In this document: positions 1-11,900 of the stretch, in pieces
Layout: every line of letters starts with the position of its first letter
Numbering within the stretch: position 1 is the stretch's first letter
Origin: Microstegium vimineum
Lineage: Eukaryota; Streptophyta; Magnoliopsida; Poales; Poaceae
Assembly (NCBI GenBank): GCA_022036555.1
Contig: CM039139.1
Coordinates: 4,856,824 to 4,920,823 of the forward strand
Direction: 5' to 3'
Length of the DNA: 64,000 bases
Translations under genes and position numbers: made by a program
The notes under the pieces: generated by a model
What the model saw: the letters and a program-made list of their open reading frames with translations, nothing else
Database searches by the model: none
Told to the model about the DNA's origin: nothing

Positions 1-429
1 CGCTTGGACTTGCCTGCGGACTGTCGCATCCATCCTGTAGTTCATGTCTCACAGTTGAAGACTCATGTGCCTCCGCTGGAAATCCTGGATGATGATATTA
101 CTGTTGTCCCGGTTGATCCGACTGCACCAACACAACCAGTGCAGTTATTGTCTCATCGGATGATTCGGAAAGGCGCCTCTACAGTCTCCCAAATTCAGGT
201 ACAATGGTCGGGATATCCAGCTTCACTGACAACCTGGGAGGAGCTTGAGGATTTGCATCGGCGTTTTCCATCATGTCCAGCTTGGGGACAAGCTGGATTT
301 CGAGGAGGAGGTAATGTCAGGGCTCCAGGTCGGCGCCCAGGTCGGCGATTACGGAAGAGGGCGGCATCAGTAACTGTTGGTCGTTCGGCAACAGAGAGTG
401 CGGCAATAGCTGAGGAAGGATCGTTCTGA
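1..429 (+). pseudogene. Ty3/gypsy chromovirus polyprotein, C-terminal end (cut by window edge)
   Basis: The reading frame is open from base 1 to the TGA at 427-429. It begins with the end of a gypsy integrase: the HPVVHVSQLK signature falls at 31-60. A chromodomain-like stretch follows, with VQWSGYP at about 199-219 and TTWEELEDL just after. In chromoviruses this module helps direct integration to particular chromatin. The frame then continues into the LTR that starts at 315, so the last ~38 codons are probably not original protein. Gag, protease, RT, RNase H and most of integrase lie outside the window. Whether the full element is intact cannot be judged; I call it a mobile-element remnant. 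Confidence 0.8.
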
Positions 430-669
430 CCAGTGGGTCCAGTTGTTGCTGACCGATGGGTCCAGCGGTGTGAGGCGCTGTGTATAAAACGCGAGAGAGG
501 CTTGGTAGAGAGGGCATGAAACTTGTAACCGAAACTTGTAACCGCATTCTGTTATTCCCCTTCTTCTACCAACCTGCTCCTCTGAACCCAAACTCTTCTG
601 AATCCCAGTTATCGTCTCTGAATCACTAATTCGAGTGGAACTTGTTCGATCCTCAGTAGGTTCGTAACA
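315..669 (+). repeat. Probable 3' LTR of the chromovirus
   Basis: A purine-rich tract (GAGGAGGAGG, 302-311) lies just before TGTCAGGG at 315, and the segment closes with GTAACA at 669, giving TGT...ACA ends. A TATA-like TGTATAAAACG lies at about 480-490, as expected of an LTR promoter. About 355 bp. The borders are inferred because the partner 5' LTR is not in the window. Confidence 0.55.
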
Positions 670-1682
670 GAATGGTCCGGCTGTTGCATCTGAATTGAAT
701 GATCTCGATCTCACCACTCACGCCACCCATGTCCCTGACGTTCAAATAATGTGGGCGGAGTCGAGAGAGGCCGACGCCGTACGTCCACGTAGGTTGGTTC
801 GGCGCCGGCCGGCAATGATCCGACCTGACGGAAACCAGTACACGATAGAATCCTGTGGGACTCGACCGATCACCCGGCTGGAATGGACGGAAGAGCCGTG
901 GTGCGCCACGGCAACGCGAACGCGCGAGCGCCCAGACGACCGCCCGGCCGCCCGGGCTCGCCGCTGCGCTATTGCACCACACGACCTGCCCCCTTGCCGT
1001 GTCGTGCTGGGTGGGTGCGTGTCCGGTGCCGAGTGTCGCGTCCACGGAAAAAGGCTGGTGTCTCCCCTGGAGGGGCAGGGGCGCGGGCCGGCATGATTGG
1101 CAGGAAAGGCGCAGAGAGGAGGGAGGCCTTCCTTTTTGGCGTGGATGGCGGACCCGGATGGCGGAGGCCGGCAGCAGCACGCCGCACGCGCTCCCCCTGG
1201 CCGGCGTGCGGTTGCGGCGGAGGCGCGGAGCGGACAGCCCATGTTTGCTGCAGATTCCGCTGCCCGATCCGGGCCTCAGCACAGGCAGGCGCTGCTGCCT
1301 CTGCATCTGCATGCGACGTGTGGTGGCGGCACTCTCTCTCTCTCTCTCTCGCGTGGCAGTCAGTGCCGGCTCCTGTTTTGCGTGGGTTTTGGTGCCTGCC
1401 CCTGCTACGGCACGTACGTAGGCTGTCCTCCGCTCGTTTCAGAAGCGATTCAAGGTTCAAACGAGAGAAGCCATTCAAGCTACTGCTTCTTTTTTTTTTT
1501 TGCTAAACCTGGGCCTTAGGTCTGTAGTAATAGGAATAGCTAAGCGAGTTTAACGTTGCTCTTATTTTGGCTGAGTGAGCCCATTAACATGTAGTACTAC
1601 TATGGACAGGCGTGGACGCGTGGTCATCGTTATTATTGTGAAATGAGAGCTGATGATCTTCTCCTTCTAGTACTTTTCTTCA
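670..1682. other. GC-rich intergenic stretch, no supported gene
   Basis: The stretch 740-1450 is strongly GC-rich, so several overlapping frames stay open by chance on both strands. None shows a recognisable domain, a plausible start context or splice borders. A (CT)n microsatellite lies at about 1332-1352 and a T-run at about 1490-1501. It may be an old promoter or CpG-rich gene fragment, but I have no positive evidence. Confidence 0.5.
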
Positions 1683-2433
1683 GGGCAGTCCCAATGGATA
1701 ATTTTTTGGAGCAGTTTCCAAGAGAATTAATGGGATCCAATGGATAATTTCTACAACAGTTTCTATATGGGATATAACTTAAATGCAAAGTAAAAAAGAA
1801 TAAATCAGTTGTGGCAAGTAACCATATAGCCTGATTGCTTTCTGTAGATCGGATCAAACATCTCACGTCAAAGAACGATACATGAATACAATGTGTTTCA
1901 GAGGTTAGAAGCTAGCAAGCTTATCCACGCACGTACGTGCACGAAGAAAGAAACAAATCAGCATGGCCTTTCGGCACGAAGAAAGAAACAAATCAACATG
2001 GCCGGCACCAGGCATGTTTTGCTAGTTTCTACACCATGCTCGCGTACGGCGGGGACGCCAATCGCCGCCGGCAAGAGCTGTGACGGTCCGAGAAGCAGGA
2101 CACCGGCAAGCGCTCCGACTAGTACACCACCAACCAGATCCCCCTGATGGTGCCGTGCGTGAGGGAGCCTGCAACGCGAGTGCGCACGGACGCGGACGAC
2201 GGAGGCGCGGAGCAATCGATCCGGATGGAAACTAGCAGCGTCTCCCCAACGGAGTTTGAGTAGTTTCTACGAGCCTTGATTCTAGCGAAGACTCGGTTTC
2301 GTGAACAAGAAACCGTTTCTCCGTTCTACGTTCTCTCTCTTCATTAATCTTGTTGTCACATTAATAAAATGTTAAGTTGTCAACATAATTAATAGATATA
2401 GAAACTACTATAAATATACCATTGGGAGTGCCC
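1683..2433. mobile_element. Non-autonomous DNA element with 15-bp terminal inverted repeats
   Basis: The left end GGGCAGTCCCAATGG (1683-1697) is the inverted copy, with one mismatch, of the right end CCATTGGGAGTGCCC (2419-2433). The interior (~720 bp) has no transposase-like frame. It contains a direct repeat of a CACGAAGAAAGAAACAAATC motif (about 1938 and 1975). I could not establish the target duplication, so the superfamily is undecided (Mutator-like, hAT or PIF). Confidence 0.55.
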
Positions 2434-3276
2434 TCATGCTCTTCTTGCTAGTACTTCTCTTATCTATCTACGAATGAATCTATTATCAATCCCCGCTACC
2501 CTGATGCAAAAACACCACCAAACATTGCGACAAATTTCTGTGGCTCATCACCAATCTTATTCTGATGATCGATGATTGATCTGATCGATCCAGACGAATT
2601 GGTGTGCTTGGATTTTGCGAGTGCCGAGAGATCTCACTATTTGGGTGTCAATTAGCACAGCTTCCAAGATTTGACCGCTCGTTTCCACTGCCACAAGCGG
2701 CTCGAACCGGACGGGACAACGCAGCAACAGTGCGCGCGTCCGCGTCCGCGTCCGCTCTGCATGGCGATTTTCCCCGCATGCACCGAAACGCATCTCGTAC
2801 TAGTTTATTCACAGAGCAGTCAACTGAACAACCATGCTTTGGATCGCCATGGCCTTTTCAGGCAAAAGGCTCCGGGTAGCAGCATCCTCTGGGCTCTGGC
2901 TGCCTGCCTGCACACGAGATAAAGGCGAACACAAGGCTCAGCTGCTTGCAGTTGCAGGGGCAGGGCACACCGCACACCAGTACAGTGCCTGCTTTCAAGG
3001 TTGAAGCTCTCTCGCGAGGCCACGCCGGCCAGATGCCAACGAGCCATGTTGGTGAACAGGTTTCACTGAACAGGACTGTTCCTGACAAATTTGAGTGGGT
3101 GTATGAACGTGTATCGGTCGAGCATGCTCAAATGAGTCGAAGAAAAGATCGCGTGTCAGCTGATTAGCAAGCTAGTAGAGTACACCTCATCGTACAACGA
3201 TAAGGTTGGTAGGGTTGCCAACAACCAGCTAATGGAAGGCATGGTCCAGAAACAGCCTACGTAGTAGAGACAACTA

Positions 3277-3366
3277 CTGCATCCGTCCTATCTATTTTTA
3301 GTCCAACTATTTAAAGTTTCTTATGCTTAAAAAATATACTAAAATTGCACCCTTTTACGGATGAAG
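3277..3366. mobile_element. Small Stowaway-like MITE
   Basis: A 90-bp stem with ends CTGCATCCGTCC and ACGGATGAAG, flanked by TA on both sides. This fits a degraded Stowaway (Tc1/mariner-type) MITE. Confidence 0.5.
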
Positions 3367-3703
3367 TACAGAGCCAACGTTATTCAGTCCCAACAGGCAA
3401 CAGCTATAAGCTGTTCCATTTTTTTTTCAGACAGCGAAAATGCTGCTCATGCAGAAACATATGATGACCGAAAACAGGAATTGCTTTGCAAATGGCGAAG
3501 TGAGGCCCATGCCACTGCTCAAACACATGGCAGCTATGGCCTAATCAATGTGTTCTGAGGATAAAATAGCATAAACAATCTGAGCACTGGTCTAGTCATG
3601 GCTCATGTGTGTCCCACTGAAATCCTCAAACTAAATCACCGGACTCCAACCCGGACCAAACCTGTCACCTTAATCATTTGGAAGATGGTAGGAGGATATT
3701 TAA

Positions 3704-3722
3704 ACACACACACACACACACA
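3704..3722. repeat. (AC)n microsatellite
   Basis: About nine uninterrupted AC units, seen directly. Confidence 0.9.
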
Positions 3723-4175
3723 GGTGTCGACGGTACAACATGTTACAGGTCAAAGAAACGTGCCAGCTACCTTCCGAAACTCAATGTGGGAATCGCAAAA
3801 GAACTTGGAACCAGCACCGCAGCAGCACCAAATGTGAGGCACCGAAACAAAATCATGGATCCCTTGCTTTCCACCTGTCCCAAACGCGACCACGATGCAT
3901 CGATAATTGTATAGCACAATCAATCATGAATCAGCAACAGAAACCATCACTGATTCAGGGAGCTACCAGTAGTGCTGGTTGTAAAAGGATGCCAGCTAAT
4001 CTTGCTCTTATGTCGCCAAACAAACAAAACTGACAGGCCAGCCACAAATTGATAAACTGCATTACCATTTTATTGAGTTCAACACATTTTCTTGCACCAT
4101 TCATGGACACTCAAAGATAAAAATGCACGGCTACCATGACCAGAACTGAATTCTTCATGGCACATGCCTGCACTC

Positions 4176-4423
4176 TGTAAAATGAAATAGAATGAAGGGA
4201 ATCACCGCACACCCTATGTCGGTGGGGAACCTTTCACATATATAGCCAGTAGGTATACATGGAAGTTACATACATGGGAAGGTATTCCCTGTACAAGGAA
4301 ACAATCCTAGGCTATACATAGAAACAATCCTAAGCTATATATGTCAGCTAGCCTATCTAGAGGATTTCCAATCAATCTCTAATCAGTCTCTAATTGATCC
4401 TGATATATACATATCCTAATACT
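4176..4423 (-). repeat. 3' LTR of copia-1
   Basis: Near-identical to 6900-7147, with a few substitutions and small differences near the internal border. The element's reading frame terminates at 4416-4418, inside this LTR. Confidence 0.85.
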
Positions 4424-6830
4424 CGTCCGCAGTCGTAGCGGAAGCATCACGGACGTATAGACTGGTCCGAAAATCAGTGAAGAGCTGGACGGGCAGACCC
4501 TTGGTCATGATATCTGCGAACTGGTGTGCAGATGGGACATGGAGAACACGGAACTGTCCCAGAGCCACCTTCTCGCGAACGAAGTGGATGTCGATCTCGA
4601 TGTGCTTCGTGCGGCGGTGATGGACAGGGTTGGCAGTCATGTAGACGACGCTCACATTGTCACAGTAGACAACCGTCGCAAGCGGGATGGAGATGTGGAG
4701 CTCCTGTAGTAGCTGACGCAGCCAGCAGCACTCAGCAACCACATGGGCCATTGCACGGTATTCCGCTTCGGCACTGGAGCGAGAGACGGTCGTCTGACGC
4801 TTGGAGGACCAAGACACCAGGTTGTCGCCGAGGTAGACGCAGAAGCCGGAGGTGGAGCGGCGCGTGTCTGGGCATCCAGCCCAGTCGGCGTCAGAGTAGG
4901 CTGTGAGCTGGTCGACGGCGCCGGAGCCCAACTGCAGGCCGGCGAACAGAGAGCCCTTGACGTAGCGCAGGATGCGCTTGATCAGCGCAAGATGCGGCTC
5001 GCGAGGATCGTGCATGAAGAGGCAGACCTGCTGGACAGCATACGCAAGGTCCGGCCTCGTCAGAGTGAGGTACTGGAGGGCTCCAGCGAGGCTCCTGTAC
5101 TCCGAGGGGTTGGCGACTGGAGTGCCCTCGTATGTGGACAGCTTGTTCCGGGCATCTACCAGAGTAGCTGTAGGGTGGCATTCAGACATGTCAGCGCGCT
5201 GGAGGAGATCGACGGCGTACTGCCGCTGGCAGAGGAACAGTCCACTACTGTCCCGCGTCACCGAGATGCCGAGGAAGTGGTGGAGGTCACCGAGGTCCGT
5301 CATGGCGAACTCCGAGGCGAGGCGGGAGGTGACGTGCTGGAGAAGAGCCAGTGACGACACGGCGACGATGATGTCATCGACGTAGAGGAGGAGATAGGCC
5401 ATGTCGTCTCCAGCCTTGTAGACAAACAGGGACGCATCCGATTTGGATGTGGTGAAGTCGGTGCTGCAGATGAAGTTGGAGAAGCGCTGGTTTCAAGCTC
5501 GCGGTGCCTGCTTAAGTCCATACAAAGACTTCTGCAGCAAACAGACAGAGTTAGGTGCAACGGGGTCGACGAAGCCTTTCGGCTGCTCGTAGTAGACCGT
5601 CTCCTCAAGGTTGTCGTGGAGAAAGACATTCTTCACGTCGAGCTGGCGAATGGGCCAATCCCGGGACGCCGCGATGCTGAGGACGGTGCGGATCGTGGCC
5701 GGTTTGACGACCGGGCTGAATGTCTCGTCGTAGTCGACGCCGGCCTCCTGGGAGAAGCCGCGGACGACCCAGCGTGCCTTGTGCCGGGCGAGGGAACCGT
5801 CAGAGTGGAGCTTATGCTTGAACAACCACTTGCTAGTGACAATGTTCGCACCAGGCGGCCGAGGTACGAGGCGGCAAGTGTCGTTGTCAATCAACGCCTT
5901 GTACTCGTCGGCCATCGCAGCGCGCCAATTGGGATCGGCAAGGGCTCTGCGATAGGTCGCCGGGACAGGCGAGGCGACGGAGGCGGAGAAGCCGAAGCGC
6001 TGGACTGTGCGAAGGGAGCCGGTCTGTGAGTGTGTCACAGGCCGGTTTGCCGGTGCAGCAGGTGGCCGAGCCACTGGAGCTGCAGGGGGCAGTGCAGATG
6101 AAGTCGCCGGTTCCGCCGGAGCCACAGGGGCAGTCGCAGGCGCCACGGCCTCGGTGGCTGGAGCTGCAGCCGCAGGAGCCGCCTTTGGTGCTGCAGGGGG
6201 GCGGGGTCGGCGAGAGAAGATGATGCCAAAGCGCTGGCCACCCTGCTGTTGTCCGCCCGCAGGAGGGGCAGCAGCTGGCGGCCGGTCTGTAGGGGAGCGC
6301 CTGCCCGTAGAGGTAGCCAGGGGGGCCAGCTGGATGATAGCCGGGTCCAGGAGCACCGGGAACAGATCCTCGCTGGTGTCGGCGTGCAATGGAGCAGTGC
6401 GCGCTGGTGCTGCTGAGGAAGACAGTCCCTGCATCAGAAAGTCAAGTGAAGACGACACAGAGGCCGCTGATGGTGTTGCAGAGAATGGAAACACAGACTC
6501 GTCGAAAATGACATGGCAAGAGATGATGATCCGGCGAGTGTTCATGTCGAGGCAGCGGTAGCCCTTGTGGAAGGATGGATATCCTAGAAAAACACAAGGT
6601 GCGGATCGAGGGGCGAGTTTGTGTGGGGAGGTGGTTGTGAGGTTTGGATAGCAGAGACACCCGAAGACACGAAGTGAGGAGTAATATGGGAGTTTGATGT
6701 AAAGAAGTTGGTGGGGTATTTGGTTGCAGATTGAGGTGCTGGAGTTGGTGGGGTATTTGGTTGTGGATTGAGGTGTTGGAGGATGTGGTGGAGTTGGTGG
6801 CAGGTTCGGTCGACATGTCGACCTGGGAGG
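4416..6830 (-). pseudogene. Copia-1 pol remnant: integrase tail, reverse transcriptase, RNase H
   Basis: The minus-strand frame runs from about 6830 to a TAG at 4416-4418. In order it shows the conserved end of copia integrase (FGCLCYPN...FLGYP...GYRCLD), a long Pro/Ala-rich linker, then RT (WLFKHKLHSDGSL, ETFSPVVKP, SLYGLKQAPRA, YVDDII). RNase H follows, with the SDADWAGC, SSAEAEYRAM and HIEIDIHFVRE motifs. The frame is broken once, by a TGA at 5493-5495 just after the GLKQAPRA motif; upstream and downstream parts are in the same frame. Gag and protease are absent, so the copy cannot move on its own. Opposite-strand frames here are shadows. Confidence 0.88.
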
Positions 6831-6887
6831 GGGGGGGGCAGCGCAGAAGGTAGAGCTGGTGTGATGGGAGGGGAGAATGGATCTAGT

Positions 6888-6899
6888 ATGCTGATACCA
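6888..6899 (-). other. Copia-1 primer-binding site
   Basis: On the minus strand TGGTATCAGCAT directly abuts the end of the 5' LTR. The first nine bases match the usual plant copia site complementary to initiator methionine tRNA. Confidence 0.75.
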
Positions 6900-7147
6900 T
6901 GTAGAATGAAATAGAATGAAGGGAATCACCGCACACCCTATGTGGATGGAGAGCCTTTCATATATATAGCCAGTAGGCATAGATGGAAGTTACATACATG
7001 GAAAGGTATTCCCTGTACAAAGAAACAATCCTAGGCTATACATAGAAACAATCCTAGGCTATATATGTCAGCTAGCCTATCTTGGAGATTTCCAATCAAT
7101 CTCTAATCAGTCTCTATTTGATCCTGATATATACATATCCTAATACA
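6900..7147 (-). repeat. 5' LTR of copia-1
   Basis: A 248-bp LTR with TG...CA ends on the minus strand and a CTATATATA TATA-like motif at about 6959-6968. It is the partner of 4176-4423. Confidence 0.85.
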
Positions 7148-7634
7148 CTTACCCCGCAGGTCGAGTTTTTTTTTTACATATCCTAATACACTCATCAATT
7201 TGTTTTATTATTTGGACAAGGAGCATGTGCAAGGTCATGATTTGAAAAACTTCCACTGTCAGAGATTTTGTGCTGCAGATAGGCAAACAGGCAGTGTTCT
7301 GTATGTATCACATGCAAGGCACCACAACACTTTGCTTGGAATAAAATTGTTCGATTCAAACATTCATCAATGATTAAGGTTAACAGGGTTCCAACAAATG
7401 GACTCCATACGGTGTTCCAAGCAATCAATGAGCTGACAATAAACTACTCCATTGATACTGTTGTGCAGTGAGGGGAGACATTGGAACTGGGTTACAAGCA
7501 GCATGTCAGCTATACATCATACAGGGGAAGTTAATCTTGAAATTCAACAATAAAAAACCATCTACCATTGTGGGTCTAGGGCCAAATTGATAATCAATAC
7601 AATGATGCAAGTAAAACAATCACCGTGAGTCTGA
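7148..7634 (-). other. Likely SOQ1 3' untranslated region
   Basis: This lies between the SOQ1 stop (7635-7637) and the copia LTR. An AATAAA poly(A) signal is present on the minus strand at 7204-7209. No coding frame of note. The transcript end is inferred. A short repeat of the LTR edge (ACATATCCTAATACACT) recurs at about 7177-7194. Confidence 0.5.
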
Positions 7635-8927
7635 CTACCCCTTGGCATTCTTTCTAGCAGCTATTAGTTGTGTACTACCTGAATTATCTCTTGGCGAAAC
7701 AGAATAGGATAGCGTAATTTGTGCTGGATTGGGTTCTGCCTCTTCATGGAATTTGACATCAAAAGCGATCGATTGGTAAAGACAAACTTCATCTTCTTTG
7801 CAGTAGTAAACCTACAAGATAGAATAGAACGTGCTCAAATGCATAATCTGTTAATACTAAGGAAATTACTTTTCTTTTGTTGACTTGTCTATTTGTAGAA
7901 CCAGTAAATCTATGATAAAATATCAACACCACAGTACTTCTGTTAACTAAGGAACAACTAATGGCACACATAGCATATCCTAGAGCAGAGCCCCTCTAAA
8001 CTTGGGGTTATCAATGGCACACATGATTTATCCTCGTACATCCCAACTCCAGCAGGGCATGCACACAACGATGACCATATGAATAAGATGGTCTGTATTG
8101 ACTATTTTCCTAGCAGGGAGCTTGTACCAGTTATAAGATAACTTGAAAGGGTCACTGTAGCATTTGACTCTTGTTTACACTTATCATCCTACCTTGAGGC
8201 AATTTTGACCACTGCTGCCATCAAATGGCACCAATTAATTATAAAATTCTTTCTGTATCTATTAAGATGCTTTCCCTTATCTTTCAAGGATTAACTTCGT
8301 CGTTTGTCACATCTTGATTCATGTGCCAAGAGATATATAGTAAGGTAGTGTGAATTATGTAACAAATTAATTAATGACATTGCTGATTCCATGTCACTAC
8401 CTTGCAGTTTATCCTTCCCATTGACAAGGATGACGATATCCTTCTGAACTTCAGTGATGCCAGCCCTTCAGAGTTTAGAAAACCATTCGCTGGTTCAATC
8501 TCAACTGCATTAGGCGGCTCTGTTTCCACATCAAATTTACTGCGAGCTTCCTACACCTCAGCGAAAAAATGTTAATACAAGCACTGTTAAATGTTGTACC
8601 AGTCACTAGTGACTCTCATGAATGATGCAAACTTGCAAAGTAAGACAAGAAAAAACAATGTCTTCTGATTATTATTGACCTTGGAGAAATGGTAACCCTC
8701 AGGTACTGTAATTGCAAGAGACAGGAATCCTTCCTTTGAAGAACCACCATCGACATTAATAACATCTGTATCTGCCGATAACCGCCGTCTTAGGCGTTTC
8801 AATGCCTTCGGTTTTGGTGATGGCGGTTGGACTCCGATCAACTCTAGTGTCTTCACCTCAGCACCTTTGTCACTAAGAGTAATATATCTGATTGTGTTGT
8901 TATTTGTATCTGCTACAAGAAGCCTTC
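7635..8927 (-). other. SOQ1: SOQ1 exons 26-28: last blade and C-terminal domain
   Basis: Exon 26 encodes the end of the propeller (LLVADTNNNTIRYI), then a basic stretch (KALKRLRRRLSADT) and LAITVPEGYHFSK. Exons 27-28 encode a beta-rich tail with the conserved VYYCKEDEVCLYQSIAFDV segment, ending at a TAG at 7635-7637. The last residues (ARKNAKG) are probably variable. Confidence 0.85.
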
Positions 8928-11900
8928 CTGTACATATATCAGTGATGCCCTTGTATTATATTCACTTTCAGCTTCCAGTACAGCAGAACACAAGGGATGA
9001 ATGAGGAGGAAAGTTTTCAATGTAGAATCTCAAGATTCATATATCTATTAAGTAACTGTACCATCAAGGCTAAATTGCTAAAGGGCACGGAAAGTGATGT
9101 TGTGTGGCCAGCGGACACAGAAAAAAGATTGTTGCCCAAACATGGATCAGAAAGTGGTTGGGAAAGGCCAGAGGGCAGCTTGGCCCTTGAGGCCGCTTGG
9201 ATTGAAAGTAAGAGTTCAGATTACAATTCAGGGTTGGACTGCCCTTGCTTATATAGCAAAGGGGTCAGCCACCTACTACAGCATATTCCAAAGCTAAAGT
9301 AGATGCTAATCTTGGCTGCTAAGCCAGCCGAAAATAGCTAGACAGAAAACAGTAAAGTGCAGGTAAATAAGATACAAGTAGCTAGGCTTATCTATCAAAG
9401 ATCAATTGGTGTTGCATGGCCAACGGACACAGAAAAAAGTTCAATTAGTTGGCTGGCACTCTAACAATGTGATAATTTGCCAGAAGATACCATACCCATT
9501 AAAAATAATCATTAACCAGCTCGAGAGGAGAAATAATTTTACACTTAGCCCTTTCTTCTTCCTCTCTCCCCTTTCTCTCCTCTCCTTCCTCATCCCCCTT
9601 TTCTCTTACCTGTTTGTAGCAATGGTGTGGGCCGGTCACACCAGTAGCGTGCAGTGGGCAACCGGTGACACGGGTGGCCTGACGGGCTGCAGCTGGCGGA
9701 AGCGGTGAGTGGCCACGCGGGCCGGCAGTGGTGGGGAGCGGACCTGCACGGGCCAGGCACAGCAATGGTGCGTGCGGCAAAGTGGTGGTGTGACAGAGCG
9801 CAGTGGTGTCGCGGAAGAGAGAGAAAGAGAGAGGGAAGAAAAGGCCAGGGGCAAAAATGACATTTTCACCATATTCCTCTTTCATCTCAGGCTGGAAATG
9901 GTTATTTAACAGGCATGGTGTCTTCTAGCAAATTAAAACATCACCAGAGTGCCAGCCAGCCAATTCAACATCCCATAGGAAATTTTGCCTTCTATCAAAG
10001 ACCTGACCATCTGTTTCCTGTTTTTGAATTTAGCAAAAGGTGTTGGGATTCGCTACAAATTACTGTTGCAAATCGCTCCCTCTCTCTTGAGAGTTTATCA
10101 CAAACACACACTAGGTTTTCTCTCTGGTGGACACACACAAGTACAAGACAACAATTACTTGGGGTCTGTGATCAAATTGTGAAAGATTGGGGCAGGGTTG
10201 AGGTGATTTCTGGCAGGAAATATAATTCTCAAGGAGCTTATCACATTGGCTCATTAGGGTACTGGTTGCAGAGGAACCGAAGAATTTTTCACAAAGTGCC
10301 TCCAAAGACTAAGAGGTACTGTTGGAATAAATGCTTAACTATGGGGGGATAACCTTTGTATAATAAAAAGGTTAGTTATTAATTGTTCCTAAGGATGATT
10401 CCTGAAAAAAAAATCCATGCCTAAAAATTTGAATAATATTGAGTGCAGGTTAGTCAGGGTCATGTTAGCCTTGTTTTTGTTTTCCCTTCAGTTTTTTTTT
10501 TCTTTTAGACATGGTGTAAATTTTCTATCTGTTTTACTAAACAAACTTCAATTGCAAATAAATTGATTGTAGAAGAGAAGAGAGGGTAGTCATTGGCAAA
10601 ATAGAATCTAGAGAAAAGATTATGCTATGGTATAAGTCTGAAAATGAATAAATACAGAAATTACCATCTCCAACTTCAACAAGTCCTGCTGGCTCAGAAA
10701 GCTGCATCCAGAAAATTCAAAAAACAATTGTCATCGAGCTGTTCCTAGTTACAATTATTTGTTTGTTACAATAAGAAAAGAAAGTAGAGTGCTCAAGAAA
10801 GCAACACATTCTACCTATCTAAAGACTACAATTAAGGTAGATAGCAAGTAATGCGGATCATGGCATTTAAAAAATGATTTGCATGATAGATCTATCACAA
10901 TTTGTTAACTTAAGTAAAGAAGAAAACAAATGTGGTCTAAGTTTTAGCTCACTTGAGCTGCCAAGCCTGGACCGTCCTTGTATCCTGCACGCCCAGTTCC
11001 AGCAATAGTTGTAACTTTTCTTGTGACGGGATCTAGCTTTTTTATCTGCCATTTCAGAAAAAGGTAAGAAAAAAACGAGAATGAATTAGCAAAAAAGGCA
11101 CATAATATAATAATATGACTTTTTAACAACAATTTTTGCAGATGTGGAACTGCTCCATCATGAAATCTAGAACTGCAAAAATGGGCTATGTGCACTGTTG
11201 GTATTTTAAAACCTGGTTCAGTTTACTTGCAAAAGTAGACTAGTAATTAATTTAATATAACCATTTTGTCACAGTTACGGTCACTTATGCCTTATGTTAT
11301 TTGACAAGCATGTCATGCCATCGTCTAAGTGTTATTAATACTCCCTCCGCCCCAAAAAGAATACACATCTCGCTTCTCGCTTAAAAAAGTTTGACTCATG
11401 TGCATTCTTTTTGAAACGGAGGGAGTAAGTCATTGAGCACACAAAGGTCCTTGCCCGTTCCCAGGAAGGTGCTAGATGTTCAATTGGGGTAGAAGAAAAC
11501 TAGCTGTTTACTAATTTCTTTTGGGTGGGTGGGAGACCTGGATCCTACTATCTGGCAGTAATTATCACGCTATCATGTTCAGCTGGTTTCACATATGATG
11601 GAACAGTTAGAAGGATTGGAGAAAACTGCCAAAGTTATTGCATTAACTTACTTTGTAAGTTTATATACAAGAGGTTTAGTGCTGGATATTCCGGGCCCTA
11701 CATAATGCCTGTAACCAGTACAAGCACCGATATCACATCTGGAAGTCAGCATAAGCAGTGCATTGTCATCAGGAGTATCTGTCCTGCTGACTGGAACAGG
11801 GAGAACTGAGAGAGGACTACAAGAACTCTGGAATGAAATTATAGTTCGAAAAGTATCAGGAGATAGCTGGAGGAGCTGGAGCGGAAGGTGATGTGTCAGA

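Larger units (their letters stand above)
2434..4175. other. Intergenic DNA without a supported gene
   Basis: This lies between the TIR element and the copia element. Short open frames occur but none has a domain, codon bias or conserved start. It contains a small MITE (3277-3366) and an (AC)n microsatellite (3704-3722), listed separately. Confidence 0.5.
4176..7147 (-). mobile_element. Ty1/copia retrotransposon, internally deleted (copia-1)
   Basis: Two highly similar ~248-bp direct repeats (4176-4423 and 6900-7147) flank 2.5 kb of copia polyprotein sequence read on the minus strand. On that strand the 5' LTR (6900-7147) begins TGTATTAGG and ends TTCTACA. It is followed at once by a primer-binding site like that for initiator Met tRNA. 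Gag, protease and the catalytic part of integrase are missing; only the integrase tail, RT and RNase H remain. I found no convincing target duplication. It lies immediately beyond the SOQ1 3' UTR. Confidence 0.88.

Noticed and set aside
855..1519. Several 130-200 codon frames near the left edge
   Set aside because: They overlap each other on both strands in GC-rich DNA, with no domain or codon preference; probably chance.
9499..9885. 128-codon minus frame in SOQ1 intron 25
   Set aside because: Read through a purine/pyrimidine-skewed low-complexity block of an insertion; no similarity to a known domain.
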